From contig CAAENU010000016.1 of NCBI GenBank assembly GCA_900757415.1, positions 1 through 50,167 of the forward strand: 50,167 nucleotides of DNA. Reading direction: 5' to 3'. A model generated the notes under the pieces. That model was not told the origin of the DNA. It searched no databases and saw only the letters and a program-made list of their open reading frames with translations. This document shows positions 44,988 through 50,167 of the stretch, one piece after another. Position 1 is the stretch's first letter. Each line of letters begins with the position of its first letter. This stretch comes from an uncultured Oscillospiraceae bacterium (GTDB lineage Bacteria; Bacillota; Clostridia; Oscillospirales; Oscillospiraceae). The position numbers and the translations under genes were made by a program.

Positions 44988-45530
44988 GTGAAGGGATTGC
45001 TGGAGTTATTTCTGACGTTTGCCAAGGTGGGCGTTATGACCTTTGGCGGCGGCATGGCCATGCTGCCGATTTTGCAGCGTGAGGTGGTGGAAAACAAAGG
45101 CTGGGCCACCGATGAGGAGCTGACGGATTATTTTGCCATCGGCCAGTGCACGCCGGGCATCATTGCCGTAAATACCGCCACATTCATCGGCCAGAAGCAA
45201 AAGGGCGTGTGGGGCGGTATTGTGGCCACGCTGGGCGTGGTGTTCCCATCGCTGATCATCATTACGGTGCTGGCCGGCCTGATCACCAGCTTCTCACATC
45301 TGGAGTGGGTGCAGAACGCCTTTGCCGGAATCCGTGTGTGCGTATGCGTGCTGATTTTTAATGCCACGCTGAAGCTGTGGCAGGGCGCGGTGAAGGACGT
45401 GTGGGGTGCGCTGATCTTTGCGGCGGTGCTGGCCGCGTCGCTGCTGACCGAGGTTTCGCCGGTGCTGTTTGTACTGGCCGCCGCTGTGGCGGGTATTGTG
45501 ATCCGCTGCGTGGGAGGTGCGAAGAAATGA
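44988..45530 (+). CDS. Chromate transporter family protein, first half-size subunit
   Basis: 180 residues with about five or six helices, one CHR domain. The signature FAKVGVMTFGGGMAMLPILQREVVENKGWATDEEL is followed by FAIGQCTPGIIAVNTATFIGQKQKG. Short ChrA proteins usually come as pairs that function together, as here; true substrates in anaerobes are often unknown. It starts at GTG 44988 after AAAAGGAGTG and overlaps the next gene by four bases. Confidence 0.92.
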   Translation: MKGLLELFLTFAKVGVMTFGGGMAMLPILQREVVENKGWATDEELTDYFAIGQCTPGIIAVNTATFIGQKQKGVWGGIVATLGVVFPSLIIITVLAGLITSFSHLEWVQNAFAGIRVCVCVLIFNATLKLWQGAVKDVWGALIFAAVLAASLLTEVSPVLFVLAAAVAGIVIRCVGGAKK

Positions 45531-46087
45531 TCTATCTGAGACTGTTTTATGAGTTTTTCAAGACGGGACTGTTCGCCATCGGCGGCGGTCTGGCTACGCT
45601 GCCGTTCCTGTCTGATATGGCCAATCGCACCGGGTGGTTTACGCAGGCACAGCTGGCGGACATGCTGGCCGTCAGCGAGTCCACACCGGGGCCGGTGGGC
45701 GTCAACATGGCCACCTATGTGGGTTTTGAGTCGGCGGGCGTGCTGGGCGCGGTCATTGCCACGCTGGGACTGGTGACGCCGTCCATTATTGTTATTCTTA
45801 TTATTGCCAGCTTCCTGAAGGCATTCCGTGACAACAAATTTGTGGATGCCGCTTTCTACGGACTGCGGCCTGCCTCCACCGCCATGGTGGCCTCGGCCGG
45901 TATCGGCGTGGTGCTGCTGAGTCTGGTGAATACCGCGGGCACGGGATTGGCAATCTTCCGCTGGAAGGAGATCGCGCTGGCGGCGGTAATTCTGGCGCTG
46001 ACACGGTGGGTGCCGGCCACCAAGAAGCTGCACCCCATCGTGTTTATCGGCGCGGCTGCCGTGGTGGGCGTGATCTTCCATTTCTAA
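45527..46087 (+). CDS. Chromate transporter family protein, second half-size subunit
   Basis: 186 residues from ATG 45527 (after GGGAGG), inside a longer open frame whose 5' part is a shadow of the previous gene. YEFFKTGLFAIGGGLATLPFLSDMANRTGWFT and SESTPGPVGVNMATYVGF mark the second CHR domain. Together with the upstream gene it equals one full-length ChrA. A terminator follows. Confidence 0.92.
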   Translation: MIYLRLFYEFFKTGLFAIGGGLATLPFLSDMANRTGWFTQAQLADMLAVSESTPGPVGVNMATYVGFESAGVLGAVIATLGLVTPSIIVILIIASFLKAFRDNKFVDAAFYGLRPASTAMVASAGIGVVLLSLVNTAGTGLAIFRWKEIALAAVILALTRWVPATKKLHPIVFIGAAAVVGVIFHF

Positions 46088-46097
46088 TCGTTTGCAC

Positions 46098-46132
46098 AAA
46101 GCACACCTTGTGGGTCTCATAAGGTGTGCTTT
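46098..46132 (+). terminator. Terminator after the chromate transporter pair
   Basis: A perfect 12-bp stem (46098-46109 with 46121-46132), 11-base loop, followed by GCTTT. Confidence 0.8.
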
Positions 46133-46192
46133 GCTTTGGCTGATGTGTCAAATCGACTGTTTTTATAGGGAAAATGTTATGGTATTTGTCAG

Positions 46193-46221
46193 TTGTAATT
46201 TCTTGACGGCTGGCGTATGAT
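46193..46221 (+). promoter_or_regulatory. Promoter of xpt-guaA
   Basis: TTGTAA (46193-46198), 17-base spacer, TATGAT (46216-46221). The leader to xpt is only about 25 bases, too short for a purine riboswitch. Confidence 0.68.
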
Positions 46222-46253
46222 AATGTCAACTTATTATGAGGGGGTCTATTCCT

Positions 46254-46835
46254 ATGGAACAGTTAAAGGAACGCATCCGCCGCGAGGGCAAGGTCCTGCC
46301 GGGCAATATCATCAAAATCGATGGTTTTCTGAACCACCGGGTGGATACCAAGCTGCTGGGCGATATCGCTGACGAATTTGCCAAGTATTTTGATATCGAC
46401 AAGGTGACGCTGGTGCTGACGGCTGAGGCCAGCGGTATCGCACTGGCCACCGTGTGCGCGGAGAAGTATGGCGTTCCCATGCTGTTTGCCAAGAAGGCCA
46501 AGAGCGACAACATTGAAAGCGGCCTGATCCAGAGCGAGATCTTCTCCTATACCTACAAAAAGAAAGTGACGCTGCTGGTGTCTCAGGAATGGCTGAGCGA
46601 GAATGATCGCGTGCTGATCATCGATGACTTTATGGCCAACGGTTACGCTATGGGCGGACTGGTGGACATCGTGAACAAGGCCGGCGCACAGCTGGTTGGC
46701 ATCGGTGTGGCAGTGGAAAAGGGTTTCCAGGGCGGCGGCGATAAGTTCCGCGCCATGAAGGACGTGCCCTATAAGGCGCTGGCTGTCATTGAATCCGCTG
46801 ATGAAAACGGGATTATCTTCCGGGAGGATGACTGA
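46254..46835 (+). CDS. xpt: Xanthine phosphoribosyltransferase
   Basis: Salvages xanthine to XMP; 193 residues from ATG 46254 (MEQLKERIRREGKVLPGNIIKIDGFLNHRVD). The PRPP-binding motif is VLIIDDFMANGYAMGGLVDI, and LTAEASGIALATVCAEKYGVPMLFAKK is conserved. guaA starts one base after its stop, so XMP made here goes straight to GMP synthase. GAGGGGG lies about 10 bases before the start. Confidence 0.95.
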   Translation: MEQLKERIRREGKVLPGNIIKIDGFLNHRVDTKLLGDIADEFAKYFDIDKVTLVLTAEASGIALATVCAEKYGVPMLFAKKAKSDNIESGLIQSEIFSYTYKKKVTLLVSQEWLSENDRVLIIDDFMANGYAMGGLVDIVNKAGAQLVGIGVAVEKGFQGGGDKFRAMKDVPYKALAVIESADENGIIFREDD

Positions 46836-46836
46836 G

Positions 46837-48366
46837 ATGAAGAAAGTTCTGGTACTGGACTTCGGCGGCCAGTATAACCTGCTGGTGGCCCGCCGTGTCC
46901 GCGAATGCGGCGTGTACTGCGAGATCAAGTCTTTCCGTATGTCCATGAAGGAAATCCGCGCTTTCGCCCCCGATGCGCTGATTTTTACCGGCGGCCCCGC
47001 CACGGTGTTTGAACCCAATGCCCCTATGGTGGACAAGGCTCTGTTTGAAATGGGTATCCCCGTGCTGGGCATCTGCTATGGCGAGCAGCTGATGATGCAT
47101 CTGCTGGGCGGCCAGTGCCGCAAGGCGGAGACCCGGGAATACGGCAAGGTGGAGCTGACACACAAGGAATCACCCCTGTTTGATCATGTGCCGGAAAAGG
47201 CCATTTACTGGATGAGCCATGGCGTGGAGGTGGAGCGTCTGGCGCCCGGCTTTGAGATCATCGGTTCCACAGAGGGCTGCCTGCATGCGGCGGTGCAGTG
47301 TGCGGATAAGAAGCTCTATGGCGTGCAGTTCCACCCCGAGGTGCTGCATACCGAGTATGGTACCCAGATCCTGAAGAACTTTCTGTATACCATTTGCGGT
47401 TTCGCGCCCGAGTGGACCATGGCCTCCTATATGGAGGAGGCGGTGGCCGAGTGCCGCCGCCAGATCGGCAATGGCCGTGTGCTGCTGGCCCTGTCCGGCG
47501 GCGTGGACAGCTCTGTGGCGGCTGCCCTGCTGCAGCGCGCCGTGGGCGATCAGCTGACGTGTATCTTTGTGGATCACGGTCTGCTGCGCAAGGATGAGGG
47601 CGATCAGGTGGAGCAGGTGATGAAGCACCAGTTCCATGTGGATGTCCGCCGTGTCAACGCCGGGCCTCGCTTTTTGGCCAAGCTGGCCGGTGTCACCGAG
47701 CCGGAGCGCAAACGCAAGATCATCGGCGAGGAGTTTATCCGCGTGTTTGAGGAAGAGGCCAAGAAGATCGGCGCGGTAGATTTTCTGGCACAGGGTACGA
47801 TCTATCCCGATGTGGTAGAGTCTGGTCTGGGCGGCGAAAGCGCCGTCATCAAGAGTCACCACAACGTGGGTGGTCTGCCCGACTGCGTGGATTTCAAGGA
47901 GATCGTGGAGCCGCTGCGCCGCCTGTTCAAAGATGAGGTGCGCCAGTTGGGCACCGAGCTGGGCCTGCCCGATGAGTTGGTGTGGCGCCAGCCTTTCCCG
48001 GGCCCCGGATTGGCCATTCGTGTCATTGGCGACATTACGGAGGAGAAGCTTTCCATTCTGCGTGAGGCGGATGCCATCTTCCGAGAGGAGATGAAGCTGG
48101 CAGGTCTGGATCGCAGCACCAGTCAGTTCTTTGCCGTGCTGACCAATCTGCGCAGCGTGGGCGTGATGGGCGATGAGCGTACCTATGACTATACGCTGGC
48201 TCTTCGCGCCGTGCAGAGTCAGGATTTCATGACTGCCACATGGTCCCGCCTGCCTTATGAGCTGCTGGACAAGGTGTCCAACCGCATTGTGGGCGAGGTC
48301 AAGCACATCAACCGTATCTGCTATGACATTACCTCCAAGCCGCCCGCAACGGTGGAGTGGGAATAA
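46837..48366 (+). CDS. guaA: GMP synthase (glutamine-hydrolysing)
   Basis: Converts XMP to GMP; 509 residues. Class I amidotransferase domain (1-190) with nucleophile Cys80 in GICYGEQLMMHLLGG and FHPEVLHTEYG. ATP-pyrophosphatase domain with LSGGVDSSVAAALLQ (about residue 220). C-terminal dimerisation domain ends PPATVEWE. The start is ATG 46837 after GGGAGG. Start and end are normal; the 3' end of guaA is a known integration site for mobile elements in other bacteria. Confidence 0.98.
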   Translation: MKKVLVLDFGGQYNLLVARRVRECGVYCEIKSFRMSMKEIRAFAPDALIFTGGPATVFEPNAPMVDKALFEMGIPVLGICYGEQLMMHLLGGQCRKAETREYGKVELTHKESPLFDHVPEKAIYWMSHGVEVERLAPGFEIIGSTEGCLHAAVQCADKKLYGVQFHPEVLHTEYGTQILKNFLYTICGFAPEWTMASYMEEAVAECRRQIGNGRVLLALSGGVDSSVAAALLQRAVGDQLTCIFVDHGLLRKDEGDQVEQVMKHQFHVDVRRVNAGPRFLAKLAGVTEPERKRKIIGEEFIRVFEEEAKKIGAVDFLAQGTIYPDVVESGLGGESAVIKSHHNVGGLPDCVDFKEIVEPLRRLFKDEVRQLGTELGLPDELVWRQPFPGPGLAIRVIGDITEEKLSILREADAIFREEMKLAGLDRSTSQFFAVLTNLRSVGVMGDERTYDYTLALRAVQSQDFMTATWSRLPYELLDKVSNRIVGEVKHINRICYDITSKPPATVEWE

Positions 48367-48383
48367 ATATTTAGTGTTTTCTG

Positions 48384-48433
48384 AATCCTGAAAAGCGTTG
48401 GTAATACAGCGTTTTTCAGGATTTTTCTTTTTT
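48384..48433 (+). terminator. Terminator after guaA
   Basis: A 14-bp stem with one G-U pair (48384-48397 with 48410-48423), then TTTCTTTTTT. Confidence 0.87.
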
Positions 48434-48435
48434 AA

Positions 48436-48476
48436 TGGCTACAAATTGGCTACATTTGCAGCGATTTTTGTAGCCA
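48436..48476. repeat. Three TGGCTACA copies beside guaA
   Basis: TGGCTACA at 48436-48443 and 48447-48454 in direct orientation, and its reverse complement TGTAGCCA at 48469-48476. They lie directly after the guaA terminator. Confidence 0.75.
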
Positions 48477-48684
48477 GAGGCTCACGGCATGATGCCGTCA
48501 AGCTGTCTGGCGGAAGCAGAGGATTTGATTTTCCTCTTCCCAAAAGGTTGGTTTATAAAACGCTTTGTGTTAAAATCGAAATGGTCAATGGTATTACGCT
48601 TTCAGAGTGACATTGATCGGCTGTTTTACAAACTCAATCTCCCTGGTTGTATGGAGATTAAGTTTTAAAAAGGAGGCCTTTTTC
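48477..48684. other. Gene-free interval between guaA and the GNAT gene
   Basis: The whole gap is 318 bases (48367-48684). The part not annotated elsewhere has weak open frames with no ribosome binding site, a GAGGA/TCCTC hairpin near 48520-48540, and an AATCTCC/GGAGATT inverted repeat (48636-48642 with 48653-48659) just before the next gene. No tRNA fold was recognised. It may contain remnants of an old insertion. Confidence 0.5.
48548..48576 (+). promoter_or_regulatory. Candidate promoter of the GNAT-ylmH pair
   Basis: TTGGTT (48548-48553), 17-base spacer, TAAAAT (48571-48576), about 110 bases before the GNAT start. Confidence 0.55.
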
Positions 48685-49212
48685 ATGCAGCCAGAGCGTT
48701 TGTCGGATCCAACCTACCCTATGTATATGCGGACGCTGACACTGTATAAAGCCAGTTTTCCGCCGCATGAGCAGCGCCAGCGCATTTCGCAGGATGCGGT
48801 CCTGCGTGACGGCGACTATCATTTCCAACTGATTTATGATCGGGAGAGCTTTGTTGGACTGATGCTGTACTGGGAGACAGAGGAATTCATTTATGTGGAG
48901 CATTTTTGTATCCTGCCGAAGCTGCAGGGTCGGCAATATGGCCAGCGGGCGCTGGCGCTGCTGAGTCAGCGCAATAAACCCGTGATCCTTGAGATCGACC
49001 CGCCGGTGGACAGCGCGTCACAGCGCCGCAAGGCGTTTTATGAGCGCTGCGGCTTTGCGGAAAATCCCTATCATGTGCATCCACCCTATCGTCGGGGAAA
49101 CCGGGGCCATGAGCTGGTCGTCATGTCATGGCTCGGCCTGATCGCACAGCCGCTTTATGACAGCTTTGCCCGCTATTTGCAGCAGCGGGTGATGCACCGC
49201 GCCTATACCTGA
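48685..49212 (+). CDS. GNAT-family N-acetyltransferase
   Basis: 175 residues from ATG 48685, after AAAAAGGAGG. The acetyl-CoA-binding region is YVEHFCILPKLQGRQYGQRALALLS (about residues 72-96), with the Q/R-x-x-G-x-G/A type loop LQGRQYGQRA. AFYERCGF is the usual motif B. The acceptor is unknown; the upstream 26 codons of the open frame are not supported. It is followed 21 bases later by ylmH. Confidence 0.85.
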   Translation: MQPERLSDPTYPMYMRTLTLYKASFPPHEQRQRISQDAVLRDGDYHFQLIYDRESFVGLMLYWETEEFIYVEHFCILPKLQGRQYGQRALALLSQRNKPVILEIDPPVDSASQRRKAFYERCGFAENPYHVHPPYRRGNRGHELVVMSWLGLIAQPLYDSFARYLQQRVMHRAYT

Positions 49213-49233
49213 TTGAGTGGAGGGAGAAGAGGT

Positions 49234-50019
49234 ATGGATAAGCAGCGCTGCATTTCCGCAGCGGCGGAAACAGAAGAGGACCGGCTTTTGCTGGCCCGTA
49301 TTTATGATAAGCTGACCCATGGCGCGGAGCGGGATTTTTTTGCCTGCACAGGTTTTCTCTCCCCACGGGAGCAGGCCATGACCCGACGGATGCTGCCATC
49401 GCTGCCGCTGGTGTTCTTTGGCGGCTGCGACGGCGCGGAGCGGCGTATGGCCTGCTATCTGCCGGAGTATCTGGATGAGGATTATCTCATGTCGGAGGAA
49501 GGCCCGGCTGCCGCTGTGCGCGCCGCCTATTATGAGAAGGATGTGCTGACGCACCGCGACTTTCTGGGGAGCCTGATGGGAGCCGGCATCAAGCGGGAGA
49601 CCATAGGCGATATCTACGTCTCAACGGGACAGTGTGACTTTTTGGCTGTTCGGCAGATTTTGCCCTATCTGCTGGAAAACCTTGTCTCCGCCGGACGTAC
49701 CCGTCTGCACCTTGCAGCCATTCCGCTGGCGGATATACAGCGTCCCATCGTTGAAAGGCAGGAGATGCGGGATACGGTGCCTTCCCTGCGGCTGGACTGT
49801 CTGGTGGGCGCCGCTTTTTCCATGGCCCGGGGGCCTGCCGCGCAGTTGATTGCTGCCGGCAGGGTTGCCGTCAACGATCTTGTGTGTCTCAAGGGTGACC
49901 GGCAGCTCCGTGAGGGCGACCGCATCGCTGTTCGCGGCTTTGGTAAAGCGGCGCTGTCCGCGGTGGGCGGCCCTACCCGAAAAGGGCGAATTTCCGTTGT
50001 GCTGGAGCGCTGGGTCTGA
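49234..50019 (+). CDS. ylmH: S4-domain RNA-binding protein YlmH
   Basis: 261 residues from ATG 49234, after GGAGGGAGAAGAGG. An N-terminal YlmH-specific domain (ARIYDKLTHGAERDFFACTGFLSPREQAM) is followed by the RRM-like middle domain (about 80-175: DVLTHRDFLGSLMGAGIKRETIGDIYV) and a C-terminal S4 domain (LRLDCLVGAAFSMARGPAAQLIAAGRVAVNDLVCLKGDRQLREGDRIAVRGFGK). The family is part of the Gram-positive division cluster and has been linked to rescue of stalled large ribosomal subunits. The usual neighbour divIVA may lie beyond the right edge. Confidence 0.93.
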   Translation: MDKQRCISAAAETEEDRLLLARIYDKLTHGAERDFFACTGFLSPREQAMTRRMLPSLPLVFFGGCDGAERRMACYLPEYLDEDYLMSEEGPAAAVRAAYYEKDVLTHRDFLGSLMGAGIKRETIGDIYVSTGQCDFLAVRQILPYLLENLVSAGRTRLHLAAIPLADIQRPIVERQEMRDTVPSLRLDCLVGAAFSMARGPAAQLIAAGRVAVNDLVCLKGDRQLREGDRIAVRGFGKAALSAVGGPTRKGRISVVLERWV

Positions 50020-50107
50020 TGGAAAACGATGTGCATCTTTTTGACAGAAAAGTGCAAAAAAGTCGAAAGGAGTCGAGAAGTATTTGTGATGAATCGACAA
50101 GAATACC

Positions 50108-50136
50108 TTGAAAACGATGTCCGATTCTGGTAATTT
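50108..50136 (+). promoter_or_regulatory. Candidate promoter near the right edge
   Basis: TTGAAA (50108-50113), 17-base spacer, TAATTT (50131-50136). It may drive the gene that begins outside the window; GAGGAAAA at the very end could be that gene's ribosome binding site. Confidence 0.5.
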
Positions 50137-50167
50137 AGTAAACGGCAGGGCGATAATGTGAGGAAAA

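Noticed and set aside
46133..46253. Purine riboswitch upstream of xpt-guaA
   Set aside because: xpt often has one, but the leader after the likely promoter is only about 25 bases, and no three-way junction with the conserved loop motifs was seen in the gap.
48398..48610. A 70-codon open frame after guaA
   Set aside because: It starts inside the guaA terminator, has no ribosome binding site, and its sequence shows no family features.
50090..50134. A 14-codon reading frame (MNRQEYLENDVRFW) as a leader peptide
   Set aside because: The ribosome binding site AAAGGAG is about 15 bases away and the frame overlaps a candidate promoter; too weak to report as a gene.

Overview
This 50 kb window looks chromosomal, from a fairly GC-rich, low-redundancy member of the Firmicutes, most likely a Clostridia/Oscillospiraceae-type gut bacterium. 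The reasons are the str-operon order (rpoC, L7Ae-like gene, rpsL, rpsG, fusA, tuf), strong AGGAGG-type ribosome binding sites, sigma-A promoters with 17-bp spacing, TrmFO instead of TrmA, a YlmH protein, BioY, a zinc-ribbon DUF6320-type protein, and a V/A-type ATPase operon in the Enterococcus hirae order. The taxon is inferred; there is no rRNA here to test it. No tRNA, rRNA, CRISPR array, insertion sequence or prophage was recognised.

Layout. 1-7.6 kb: transcription and translation core (3' part of rpoC, K-turn protein gene, rpsL, rpsG, fusA, tuf). 7.6-10.2 kb: an antisense DUF4830-like lipoprotein, an RsuA/RluB-type pseudouridine synthase and a PucR/CdaR-type regulator. 10.4-14.1 kb: ftsE-ftsX-M23 peptidase, a cell-division wall-hydrolysis module, followed by an unrecognised gene. 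14.2-24.7 kb: housekeeping genes (greA, lysS with an extra tRNA-binding domain, a SpoU methyltransferase, dprA, topA, trmFO, plsX, acpP, rnc), several overlapping by 4 bases. 24.9-26.9 kb: an ECF-like sigma factor translationally coupled to a large unrecognised membrane protein. 27.0-35.4 kb (minus strand): a complete nine-gene V-type ATPase operon whose c-ring subunit carries the Na+-site residues of E. hirae NtpK. 35.8-40.4 kb: uppP, ftsK/spoIIIE and glycerate kinase. 40.6-44.1 kb (minus): zinc-ribbon membrane protein, an alpha/beta-hydrolase fused to a condensation/acetyltransferase-like domain, and bioY. 44.2-50.0 kb: birA, a split chromate-transporter pair, xpt-guaA, a GNAT acetyltransferase and ylmH.

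How parts work together. FtsE/FtsX probably gate the secreted coiled-coil M23 peptidase. PlsX and ACP feed phospholipid synthesis. BioY imports biotin and BirA attaches it, and the two are transcribed divergently around a perfect 15-bp palindrome. Xpt and GuaA both supply guanine nucleotides. The V-ATPase may couple ATP to Na+ movement.

The least explained items are: four 21-22-bp-spaced direct repeats after the glycerate kinase gene, a long hairpin directly upstream of rnc, the hydrolase-acyltransferase fusion with its zinc-ribbon partner, the sigma/membrane-protein pair, the terminator that buries the ribosome binding site of the gene at 13449, and TGGCTACA repeats at the 3' flank of guaA.
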